A program made the translations under genes and the position numbers. The notes under the pieces are model-generated. The model was not told where the DNA came from. It made no database searches and saw nothing but the letters and a program-made list of their open reading frames with translations. Below, in pieces: positions 34,358 to 42,472 of a stretch of DNA of 64,000 bases. Source of the stretch: Opitutia bacterium. GTDB taxonomy: Bacteria > Verrucomicrobiota > Verrucomicrobiia > Opitutales > Opitutaceae. Each line of letters starts with the position of its first letter. The first letter of the stretch is position 1. Location of the stretch: the NCBI GenBank assembly GCA_016217595.1, contig JACRHS010000010.1, positions 62,001 to 126,000 on the forward strand. Direction: 5' to 3'.

Positions 34358-35680
34358 TTAGAGTTTCAGGCGGCTGAGCGCGCCTTCCATGATGGCGAGG
34401 CTCTCGTCGGCCTCGGCCTTGGTGATGACCAGCGGCGGCGCCACGCGGACGACGTTGCCGAACATGCCGACGGAACCGATGAGGAGACCGTGGTTGGCGC
34501 AATCGACGATGAGCGGCTTGATGAGCTCGGGCGCGGGCGTCTTGGTCTTCTTGTCCTTCACGAATTCGAGACCGATGATGAGGCCCATGCCGCGGACATC
34601 GCCGAGGTATTTGCACTTGGTCGCCATTTGCTTGAGACGCTTGAGCATGTAAGCGCCCATCTTGGCGGAGTTGGCGACGAGCGGCTCGCGCTCGTAAATG
34701 TCGAGGACGGCGCAGACCGCGGCGCTGGCCACGGGATTGCCGCCGAGCGTGCTCGAGAGCTCGCCCTTGCTGAGGCAGGAGAATACGTCAGACGTCGCCG
34801 CGACGGCGGAGACCGGCACGCCGCAACCGATGGCTTTGCCGATGGTCACGATGTCGGGCTTCAGATTTTCGTGCTCCAGCGCCCACATCTTGCCGGTGCG
34901 GCCGTAGGAGGCCTGCACTTCGTCGAGGGTGTAGAGCATGCCGCGCTTGCGCAGCCATTCTTCCAGCTTTTTCAGCCAGCCCTTCGGCGGGAAGATGAAA
35001 CCGCCCGCGCCTTGATACGGCTCGAGGATCGCGCCGCCCAAGCTGCCGGTCGAGTTGGCCGCGATGATGCCATCGAGGAATTCGAAGTAGCGCTTGAAGT
35101 CCGGACCGTCTTTGCACCAGCCGTTCGGATCGCGGTAGGGATTCGGGAACGGAGCGCGGATGATGCCGGGCACCGTGGGACCGTAGTTGCGCTTCGGGCC
35201 GGCCATGCCGCCCATCGAGGCGCCGTGCAGCGTGCGGCCGTGGAAGCCACACTCGAAGGAGAGGATTTCGAACTTGCCGGTCTTGCGCTTCATCAAGCGC
35301 GCAGCGGCTTCGGTCGCCTCACTGCCGGTGGAGAGGAAGAAGCACTTGTCGAGGTGCGGCGGGAGCGCTTTCACCAGACGCTCGGCGGCCTCGATGCGCT
35401 CGACGTTGGCGCACTCGTAATTGTTGAGGAGGCGGGTGGTGGCCTTCTGCGCCGCAGCAACGAGGTGCGGATGGCAGTGACCGACGTTGGTCACGAGCAC
35501 GCCGCAGGTCCAGTCGAGGTAGGTGTTGCCATCCACGTCGGTGACGACGCAGCCCTGGGCATGATCCCACACGACGGGAGCCTGGAAGCCGACGGCATCC
35601 GCTTCATATTTGTGCCATTTCTCCAACAGCACCTTCCCCTTGGGGCCGGGAAGCGGGCCTTTTACTTTGGCAATGCTCAT
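34358..35680 (-). CDS. Class III PLP-dependent aminotransferase
   Basis: 440 residues. PLP-binding Lys282 in TIGKAIGCG, cofactor-binding Asp253 in LDEVQASYGRTG, phosphate site STGSEATEAA (118-127), and GFHGRTLHGAS are all present. It belongs to the acetylornithine/4-aminobutyrate/alanine-glyoxylate transaminase group; the omega-amino donor or acceptor cannot be read. A strong Shine-Dalgarno AAAGGAG at 35688-35694 stands 7 nt before the ATG, one of the few in this window. The ATG overlaps the upstream dehydrogenase stop as ATGA (35677-35680), so the two proteins are made in coupled fashion. Confidence 0.9.
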   Translation of the reverse strand: MSIAKVKGPLPGPKGKVLLEKWHKYEADAVGFQAPVVWDHAQGCVVTDVDGNTYLDWTCGVLVTNVGHCHPHLVAAAQKATTRLLNNYECANVERIEAAERLVKALPPHLDKCFFLSTGSEATEAAARLMKRKTGKFEILSFECGFHGRTLHGASMGGMAGPKRNYGPTVPGIIRAPFPNPYRDPNGWCKDGPDFKRYFEFLDGIIAANSTGSLGGAILEPYQGAGGFIFPPKGWLKKLEEWLRKRGMLYTLDEVQASYGRTGKMWALEHENLKPDIVTIGKAIGCGVPVSAVAATSDVFSCLSKGELSSTLGGNPVASAAVCAVLDIYEREPLVANSAKMGAYMLKRLKQMATKCKYLGDVRGMGLIIGLEFVKDKKTKTPAPELIKPLIVDCANHGLLIGSVGMFGNVVRVAPPLVITKAEADESLAIMEGALSRLKL

Positions 35681-36669
35681 TTTTTCGCTCCTTTGAGAAT
35701 TTCTTTGTTCACCACGCAACGGGCGGGTTTGCCCTGGGAGAACGACATGACGTCATCGATGATGCTCTTGCGGATTTCCCAACCGGCTTCCTCGGACGCC
35801 CAGCCGATGTGCGGCGTGAGAATCGCGTTTTCCAAACCGAAGAGCGGGTGCGACAGCGGCGGCGGCTCGACGTCGAACACGTCGATGCCCGCGCCGGCGA
35901 TGCGCTTTTCGCGCAAGGCCTGGGCGAGCGCCTCGGCGTCGACCATGGGACCACGGGCGGTGTTCACGAGGAACGCGGTGGGCTTCATCCAAGAGAGCGC
36001 CTCGGCGTTGACGAGGTGACGCGTCTCGGGATTGAGCGGCGTGTGGATCGTGATGTAGTCGGCCTGCTGGAAGAGCGTCTTCTTGTCGACGAACTCGACA
36101 TCCATCGCCGCCTTCTGCTCGGCGGTGAGGTACGGGTCGGTCGCGATGATCTTCATGCCGAAATGCTTCATCTTGCGATGCACGCGGCTGCCGATGCGGC
36201 CCATGCCGACGATGCCGAGGGTCTTGCCATCCATGCGCTGGATGGGGAACAGCCCGGTGAAGTCCCATTGCCCGCGGGCGCTGGAGTCGTCGAGAATCTT
36301 GCGGCTCTGCACGACCTTGCGGGCGCAGGCGAAGATGAGCGCGATGGCGTGCTCGGCGACGTCTTCTTTGCAGTAATCGGGTTGATAGGCGAACTGGATG
36401 CCCTGCTTGGTGCAGGCGGCGACATCCACGTTGTCATAACCAATGCCGTGCCGGATGAGCAGCTTGCACTTGGTCAGTTTCGACACGAGCGACGCGTCGA
36501 ATTTCACCATGTTGACGACGATGACGTCGGCATCCTGGATCTTGGCGAGGACTTCGGCCTCGGGTTTGAACTTGAGCTGGTACGCGGCGAACTCGATGCC
36601 AGCCTTGCGGCACTGCTCGGCCTCCCAGTCCAGGTTTTCTTCGATGTAATCGGTGACGACGACTTTCAT
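35677..36669 (-). CDS. D-isomer-specific 2-hydroxyacid dehydrogenase (CtBP-like)
   Basis: 330 residues. The NAD-binding motif is GIVGMGRIGSRVHRKM. Catalytic Arg is in NTARGPMVD, Glu in FDVEPPP and His in LTPHIGW. The N-terminal catalytic domain begins MKVVVTDYIEENLDWE and resembles the C-terminal-binding-protein/phosphoglycerate dehydrogenase-like branch. It is expected to interconvert a 2-oxoacid and a D-2-hydroxyacid. A good ribosome site GAAAGGAA (36675-36682) overlaps the stop of the preceding Gfo/Idh gene. It is translationally coupled to the aminotransferase downstream. Confidence 0.9.
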   Translation of the reverse strand: MKVVVTDYIEENLDWEAEQCRKAGIEFAAYQLKFKPEAEVLAKIQDADVIVVNMVKFDASLVSKLTKCKLLIRHGIGYDNVDVAACTKQGIQFAYQPDYCKEDVAEHAIALIFACARKVVQSRKILDDSSARGQWDFTGLFPIQRMDGKTLGIVGMGRIGSRVHRKMKHFGMKIIATDPYLTAEQKAAMDVEFVDKKTLFQQADYITIHTPLNPETRHLVNAEALSWMKPTAFLVNTARGPMVDAEALAQALREKRIAGAGIDVFDVEPPPLSHPLFGLENAILTPHIGWASEEAGWEIRKSIIDDVMSFSQGKPARCVVNKEILKGAKK

Positions 36670-36680
36670 GGTTGTTCCTT

Positions 36681-37796
36681 TCAAGATTTGACGGCCACCC
36701 AGCGTTTCTCGGCGGCAGCCTGATACACTGCCTCGACGACGCGCAGCGCTGCAACGCCATCCTCGCCGGTGATCGGCGGCTCGTTGCCGGTCAGCACGGA
36801 TTGGGCAAAAGCCTGGATGTACTCGCGACCCATGTAGCCGGAGTAGCCCTTCACGGCCTCCAGCTCGAACTCCATGGCGCGGCGCGGCGAACCCGTCATG
36901 CTGGGATCGTCGCTGCAAATGTGCAGCACGTCCTTCTGACCCTCGTACGCAGGGGACCACGAAAGCACGCCGCGCGTGCCGCGGATCGAGATGTACAGAT
37001 CGCGACCGTACGGGAAGCTGTCCGGCACGGTGTAGCTGATATCGAGCGCCACGGTCGCGCCCTTGGCGAATTGCAGATGGGCGAAGGAATTGTCCTCGAT
37101 GTCGTAGCGGGTGTTGATCTTCACGTTGCGACCGGAGACTTCGGCCACTTCGTCCTGCAACATCCAGCGGAAAAGATCGATCCAGTGCACGCCGAGGTTG
37201 TAGATCGGCCCGCCGCCGGACTTGGCTTTTTCCAGCATCCACGGCGAGTTGCCGTCGATGTAGCGCGTCAACCGGCCCGCGGCGCAACGGCCTTCGCCGC
37301 CGATCACCTCGCCGATCACGCCGCTGGCGATGAGGCGCTTGATCTCGCGCGCCACCGGATGCAACCGCCAGCAATAGCCGGTGGTCATCTTCAACCCGGC
37401 GCGCCGGACTGCCGTCACGATGGACTGGGCGCTGTTGGCGCTCGCCGCCACGGGCTTCTCCACCATCACGTGCACACCCTTTTCCGCGCAACGGATCGCC
37501 GCGGTGGCGCAGTCGACGTGGGGCAAAAAGATCGCCGCAATGTCGGGCTTCTCCTTTTTCAACATCGCATCGAGATCCGCATACGGCGTGACCCCGAATT
37601 CCTTGGCGAATGCTTCGCGCATCGCAGCATTTTGCTCCACCACGGCCACCGCGCGAGTGGCGGGGATCATGGCGAAAAGCGGCATGTACGAGCGCGGGTG
37701 CAGATGCCCGAGGCCGACAATGGCCACTTTCAATACCTTATCCGATCCAGCGGCGATTTTGCCTTGGGCCGGCTTGCGGGAAGTTGCGGAGGACAT
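36681..37796 (-). CDS. Gfo/Idh/MocA family oxidoreductase (first gene of TetR-linked operon B)
   Basis: 371 residues. After about 20 polar residues comes the Rossmann motif VAIVGLGHLHPRSYMP. The family EKP motif is VMVEKPVAAS, and the catalytic-domain signature is GGGPIYNLGVHWIDLFRWML. Distinct from the other two Gfo/Idh proteins in this cluster by its GLGHLH cofactor loop. First gene of a six-gene operon, with the palindrome GTAACC-N4-GGTTAC 36 bp upstream of its ATG. The substrate is unknown; a carbohydrate or cyclitol is likely from the family. Confidence 0.88.
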   Translation of the reverse strand: MSSATSRKPAQGKIAAGSDKVLKVAIVGLGHLHPRSYMPLFAMIPATRAVAVVEQNAAMREAFAKEFGVTPYADLDAMLKKEKPDIAAIFLPHVDCATAAIRCAEKGVHVMVEKPVAASANSAQSIVTAVRRAGLKMTTGYCWRLHPVAREIKRLIASGVIGEVIGGEGRCAAGRLTRYIDGNSPWMLEKAKSGGGPIYNLGVHWIDLFRWMLQDEVAEVSGRNVKINTRYDIEDNSFAHLQFAKGATVALDISYTVPDSFPYGRDLYISIRGTRGVLSWSPAYEGQKDVLHICSDDPSMTGSPRRAMEFELEAVKGYSGYMGREYIQAFAQSVLTGNEPPITGEDGVAALRVVEAVYQAAAEKRWVAVKS

Positions 37797-37832
37797 GGCA
37801 GATGAGGAAGAGGACGGGATTTGAACCTAAAA

Positions 37833-37848
37833 GTAACCGCATGGTTAC
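37833..37848. promoter_or_regulatory. Candidate TetR operator 1 (operon B)
   Basis: GTAACC-GCAT-GGTTAC, a perfect palindrome with a 4-bp centre, 36 bp before the ATG of the first operon B gene (36681-37796, minus). A weak -35-like TTGCAT (minus strand, 37864-37869) lies 16 bp upstream of the TAACCA that begins the site. The same motif occurs at three other regulatory positions in the cluster. Confidence 0.75.
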
Positions 37849-37944
37849 GTTCGGCCCCAACGGATGCAACCCCAAAATACCGGTTTGTACAGGAATTTTG
37901 CTTCCATTTACTTTTCTGGCTCTTACGCCATTTTATACCACCCG

Positions 37945-37970
37945 CCACCGACCGGGCGAACGGTCGGTGG
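37945..37970 (-). terminator. Hairpin at the 3' end of operon A
   Basis: Perfect 10-bp stem CCACCGACCG (37945-37954) / CGGTCGGTGG (37961-37970), loop 6 nt, 10 bp after the stop of the Gfo/Idh gene at 37981. No T run follows, so it may be a Rho-assisted terminator or a 3' stabiliser. It separates operon A from operon B. Confidence 0.5.
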
Positions 37971-37980
37971 CACTTCGGGC

Positions 37981-39162
37981 TCACAACTGCGGTACCGGCA
38001 CCTCGGCCCCACGCCGCTCATCGGAGAGATACGCGGCATAGACGGCGGCCGTGGTGTCGAGCGCGAGGTCCAGACCCGATTGAGGCGCCCGGCCGCTGGC
38101 GGCGCTGGACACGAAATCCTCGATCTCGGGCTGGTAGCCCATCGTGAAATTTTCGTCGGGTGCGGCCGGCGACCAGCCTTCCTTGGTGCTGACTTTTTCG
38201 ACGGTGTACACGTCCTTGAATTGCTCGCCGCGCGGATTGTAGGTGTCGACCAGACCGGTCGGGCTGATGCGGCAGCGTGTGCGATGGTTGTTCGCGAAGA
38301 CCTCGATGTAATCGTAGATGCCGCCGAGCGAGATCTCGCTCGTCATCACATCGCCCACCGTGCCGTCCTCGAACACCACATGGATGAAGCCGTAATCCTC
38401 GATGTCGTGGTAATCGGTGCGAATCAGCTTGAGGTCGCGATAGCCAGGCAGCCGCGTGATCTGGTGCGTGCGGGCGCTCACCGCCACCGGGCGAATCGGC
38501 TTGCCGTCGCGCGCGAGTCCCTCGACGCGTTTCAGGTAAAGCATACCGCCGAGCGGATGACAGCCCTTGCCGATGAGCGAGCCGCCGCCGGCAAAACGCC
38601 AGATGCCGTACACGGGCGAAGCCGAGCCGTTGTGCGACTCGTCGCCGGTCATGCGCAAAATCTGTGCGCCGGTTTTCTCCACAATCTCGCGCTCCTTCTG
38701 CACGCTGGGCGCGTAGACGAAGTTTTCGGCGTAACCAAAAAACACCCCGCTCTTCCGCACCGCGGCGGCGATGCGCTGCATGCGGGCCACCGACTCGTCC
38801 AACATCTTCTGTTTGGAATCGCGGTCGCCGCGATAGCTCTCGTCGGCGCCTTCCGGTCCAAAATAGCCCGTGAGCGGCTTCTCGCAGATGATGCCCTTGC
38901 CCGCCTGCGCGGCGGCGATGATGCCGTCCTCGTGCGCGTATGGCGGCGAGCAGATGTCGAGCAAATCGACGCGTTCGAGCATCGCCTCGACGCTGTCGAA
39001 AACCGGCAAGCCGTGCGTGCGACCGAAAGCCTCGCGACTCTCGCGCCGCTTGGAAGTGACGCCGGCGATTTCAATCCGCGCGCCATAGACGCGACGCAGA
39101 CATTCGACGTGATAGCGCCCGGCAAAACCGGTGCCGACAATGCCAATACGAAGAGTTTTCAT
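37981..39162 (-). CDS. Gfo/Idh/MocA family oxidoreductase (last gene of operon A)
   Basis: 393 residues. Rossmann motif IGIVGTGFAGRYHVECLRRV, and ICEKPLTGYFGPEG, which holds the EKP motif plus an unusual insertion after it. The catalytic region is GGGSLIGKGCHPLGGMLYLKRV, with His in GCHPLG and Lys in IGKGCH. The C-terminal part ends with LALDTTAAVYAAYLSDERR. The ATG at 39162 gives the canonical N-terminus; in-frame upstream sequence overlaps the GH2 gene and is not protein-like. It lies 37 bp downstream of the GH2 gene, so both act in the same pathway. Confidence 0.88.
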   Translation of the reverse strand: MKTLRIGIVGTGFAGRYHVECLRRVYGARIEIAGVTSKRRESREAFGRTHGLPVFDSVEAMLERVDLLDICSPPYAHEDGIIAAAQAGKGIICEKPLTGYFGPEGADESYRGDRDSKQKMLDESVARMQRIAAAVRKSGVFFGYAENFVYAPSVQKEREIVEKTGAQILRMTGDESHNGSASPVYGIWRFAGGGSLIGKGCHPLGGMLYLKRVEGLARDGKPIRPVAVSARTHQITRLPGYRDLKLIRTDYHDIEDYGFIHVVFEDGTVGDVMTSEISLGGIYDYIEVFANNHRTRCRISPTGLVDTYNPRGEQFKDVYTVEKVSTKEGWSPAAPDENFTMGYQPEIEDFVSSAASGRAPQSGLDLALDTTAAVYAAYLSDERRGAEVPVPQL

Positions 39163-39199
39163 GGGAAAGATAGACTGTTCTCGCCGCTGCACCCACCGT

Positions 39200-42100
39200 T
39201 CACCGCGGACTCGCGGCAACCGGATCGGGCGACGGTTCAGCGTCCAGGCTGAGCCCGGCGAGGCTGGCATGCGGATCACCATCGAAGCCGCTGTCAATCT
39301 CCAGCTCCGCGGCCACCGCCGTCACGGGCTGATCCAGCCGGATGGTTTTTGCCGCCGCATCCCGGACAAACTCGGCCGACTTCTCGACGGGCGTTTTGCT
39401 GTCGGCGCACTCCCACAGTCGCAACGTCACCGTGCGCGGCAGCCCGATGGTTTTTCCATCCTGCCGCGGCAACAATTGCACGGCCCGCACCGTCAGCGGC
39501 CGGGCAAACGCGAGGCTGAGCTTGTAGGGGTGATGCGGCGTTTGCGTCACCATCCAGCTCGATTGCCAGAGCGTGGCGGGATCGTCATCGAGCAAGTTGC
39601 CCACCGGGCAACCGGGCAGGGAAACCGCCGTGTCAACCGTGACGCCGAGGCGGTCGGCTGCCGTTAACGGACGCACCAGCGCGCGCAATTCCGCCAACGT
39701 CATCCCGGTCTGCGGCATGAAATCGGGGCCGGCCATGTAGCGCAGCAAACTCGCGCGCATCTGCCGCGCCACGGGGCGCTGATCCAATTGCGAGGTCAGA
39801 TCGGCGGCACACGCAATCAACCGGCCGGCGCCGACGCGCGCCTCGAAAATCAGGCCGAGCTTTCGCGCGGTCACCCAGTCGTCGATGACTTGCACGATCG
39901 GGTTCAGCTCGCGTTGCGCGGTGAGAATGAACGGCGCGCCCTCGCGCACCAGATCCCACCATTGGAAATTGCTGTGATACTCGGTGGGGAAATCCGCCAG
40001 CGCCGGATGCCGCGGATCGCAGAAAATGCCAAGCGTGTGCGGCGGCTGGCCATCGGTCCAGGCGGTGTTCCAGAAAATCGATGAGAACCCCATTTTCACC
40101 GCGCCGTACTGCGGGTCGCCCTTGATTTGGCGGGCGGGCGGCAGCCACAACACCCTGCCCCCGGCGCGCAGCCGGGCCTCGGCCGCCGCGTCGAGTTCGT
40201 GGACCACGACCACATCGGCCGGCGCCATCGTTTCGATGCGCGCCGGATAAACCCAAAACTCCCAGGAATTGATCGCATCGGTGTCCGCGATGCGCACCTC
40301 CAGCGTGAGCTTGCGCGCCGGTCCGTCGGTAAGCGGGAACGCGATTTCGCCAAGCTTGATCAACTCGCCGGTGCGCAGCGTTGCGCCTTCAGCCAGTCGG
40401 CCTTCGGCGAGATTTCTCCCCGCGGAATCATGGATCCGCCAGAGCGCCGGCCCCGTCAGATCGCGCGGACCAAATTGCGCCAGCTCGATGGCGGCCGTGA
40501 ACGTTTCCCCGCCGGTGAAAATCATGCGCGGCAAACGCGCCAGCGGCACCACCGGGCCGGAGAACCGCCGGTACTCTTCTGCGGTGATGTAGCCCTTCGA
40601 TTCCCAGAACACATCGAGCACGCCGACCAGCGCCGTGCCCTGGCCGGGGAAATCGTGCAGGTCGAGCAACTGGAATCCGCCCAAACCCGGCGTGCGCAGG
40701 CAGGCCTCGTTGTCGGCCTTGTAGCAAAGCGCCTGGAGTTTGCCCGAGGCCATCAGAAAGTCGTGCGCATACGGGAGGAGGCCGTTGCGCTCGGCGCGTT
40801 CGCGGAAGATCTCAAAGTTTTTCGCCTGAAAAAGCCCGGTGTACTTGGCGATCTCTTCAAAGTTCGGATAAGCACACCATTGGCCGATTTCGTGACTGAT
40901 CGTCGGCCCCGGAGGCAATTCCGCCAGGCACGCGGTCCAGTCGTAATCGGAGCGGGGCGGCTGGCTGTTGATGATGCTCTTGAGGCCCTGCAGCCATTGC
41001 TGGATGCGCGGGGTGGACCAGCTGTGAAAATCGCTGCCCGCACACACCGGCCAGCCAGACCCGGTGGTATAGAGCCGGCGTGAATCGGTCGCCTGCCAGC
41101 GGGCGACGAAACGCTCCAACCAGGCGACGTGATTGGGGCCGGACGGCTCGTTGCCATAGGCCATAAAGGCGAATGACGGATGGTTGCCATACGCGCGCAC
41201 GATGGCCTCGGCCTCGGCTTCATTCCAAGCATCCACCGGTTTGCCGCTGCCAATCTCCGCGCCCTGGTTGCACCAGGCCGAACACTCGACCTGGTAGTAA
41301 AAACCCAGCTCGTCGCCCACCTCGAAGGCGGCCTCCGGCGGACACCACGAGTGAAAACGCAGATGATTGAGCCCGTGCGCGCGGGCGATTTCGAGAATGC
41401 GCCGCCAGCTGGCCTGGTCGGTCGGCGGATGCCCCGCCAGAGGGAAGATCGCGCATTCCAGCGTACCGCGCAGAAACGTCGGACGACCGTTGACCGTGAT
41501 CCGCGCACCCTGCCGACCCATCTCGCGCAGACCGAAACGCAACCGCCGCGTATCCGTCCCTCGGGCACCGGCAAACGTCAGCTCCAGTTCGTACAGATGC
41601 GGGTTGAACTCATCCCACAACCGTGCCGCGTCGCCGAAAGCCAGCGTCAGCTCGGCCGCGCCCGCCGCGGCCGTGGCGGTGGCGTGAACCTCCTGCACAA
41701 ACGCTTGCGGGCCGACATACCGCGCGACCGCCGTCACCGCCCCGCTCGCTTCTCCACCGATACGGACGGCGACCCGGGCCGCGCGATCTTTGATGGAGGG
41801 AAAAACGCGCACGTCCTCGATCCACGCCGGCGCCGTTGCGCGGAGTTCGATGCGACCGATTACGCCATTCCAATTGCCCTGCGTGTAATCGGTGATGCTG
41901 TGACTCAACGCGCCGAGGTTGATGATGGTTCGGTTGTCGACCCGCAGCGTCAGCGTGTGGCGGCCGGGTGCGAGTTGCGTGCCCAGATCGTATTCATGCG
42001 GCACGCCGAGCCGGTCATTGCGCCCGATCAACGCGTCGTCGAGCCACACCATCGTCTCCCAGTGCGCTCGTTCGAGAAAGAGCGTGATGCGCCGCCCAAC

Positions 42101-42445
42101 CCACGCTGCCGGAATCTCAATCTCGCGCTGATACCACGCCGCGCCGACGTAGTGCTGGCGCGGCTGCAACCAGTATGGGATTTTGAAATTCTCCGGCGTC
42201 TGGTACTGGCGGTAGTAGGGATCGTTACCCCACATGGGCGAGAAATCGCCAGTCCACTGGGTGTGCATCCCCACGGTGTCCCCCAGCCCCTGCGCAGCCA
42301 CGGCGCCCGGCAGCTGAATGCGCGCTGGAACTTGCGCGCGCATCCACGCCGGGCCGGAGCCGGTATTGCCGCGGTCGAGAGCGAAACGCCACTCACCGGC
42401 AAGGGAGGTTAGCTCGCTTTGACTGGTGGGTGGTGATGCAGACAT
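39200..42445 (-). CDS. Glycoside hydrolase family 2 protein
   Basis: 1081 residues without signal peptide, so apparently cytoplasmic. It has a sugar-binding jelly-roll (about 10-205: AAWYQREIEIPAAWVGRRITLFLERAHWETMVWLDD), an immunoglobulin-like domain (210-310) and a TIM barrel (from 315). The acid/base Glu433 is in AYGNEPSG and a candidate nucleophile Glu519 in ISHEIGQW. A region from about 960 to 1065 (VRAVQLLPRQDGKTIGLPRTVTLRLWEC) looks like a divergent F5/8C domain. The HEIGQW form of the nucleophile motif differs from classical beta-galactosidase and beta-glucuronidase, so the linkage cut is unknown. It follows the propeller gene by 27 bp. Confidence 0.88.
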   Translation of the reverse strand: MSASPPTSQSELTSLAGEWRFALDRGNTGSGPAWMRAQVPARIQLPGAVAAQGLGDTVGMHTQWTGDFSPMWGNDPYYRQYQTPENFKIPYWLQPRQHYVGAAWYQREIEIPAAWVGRRITLFLERAHWETMVWLDDALIGRNDRLGVPHEYDLGTQLAPGRHTLTLRVDNRTIINLGALSHSITDYTQGNWNGVIGRIELRATAPAWIEDVRVFPSIKDRAARVAVRIGGEASGAVTAVARYVGPQAFVQEVHATATAAAGAAELTLAFGDAARLWDEFNPHLYELELTFAGARGTDTRRLRFGLREMGRQGARITVNGRPTFLRGTLECAIFPLAGHPPTDQASWRRILEIARAHGLNHLRFHSWCPPEAAFEVGDELGFYYQVECSAWCNQGAEIGSGKPVDAWNEAEAEAIVRAYGNHPSFAFMAYGNEPSGPNHVAWLERFVARWQATDSRRLYTTGSGWPVCAGSDFHSWSTPRIQQWLQGLKSIINSQPPRSDYDWTACLAELPPGPTISHEIGQWCAYPNFEEIAKYTGLFQAKNFEIFRERAERNGLLPYAHDFLMASGKLQALCYKADNEACLRTPGLGGFQLLDLHDFPGQGTALVGVLDVFWESKGYITAEEYRRFSGPVVPLARLPRMIFTGGETFTAAIELAQFGPRDLTGPALWRIHDSAGRNLAEGRLAEGATLRTGELIKLGEIAFPLTDGPARKLTLEVRIADTDAINSWEFWVYPARIETMAPADVVVVHELDAAAEARLRAGGRVLWLPPARQIKGDPQYGAVKMGFSSIFWNTAWTDGQPPHTLGIFCDPRHPALADFPTEYHSNFQWWDLVREGAPFILTAQRELNPIVQVIDDWVTARKLGLIFEARVGAGRLIACAADLTSQLDQRPVARQMRASLLRYMAGPDFMPQTGMTLAELRALVRPLTAADRLGVTVDTAVSLPGCPVGNLLDDDPATLWQSSWMVTQTPHHPYKLSLAFARPLTVRAVQLLPRQDGKTIGLPRTVTLRLWECADSKTPVEKSAEFVRDAAAKTIRLDQPVTAVAAELEIDSGFDGDPHASLAGLSLDAEPSPDPVAASPR

Positions 42446-42472
42446 GAGAGGGCTGACTAACTGAGAGGAACA

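Noticed and set aside
33197-36019. 940-codon plus-strand open frame across three operon B genes
   Set aside because: Crosses several genes with intact active sites and strong ribosome sites on the minus strand; composition typical of a frame shadow.
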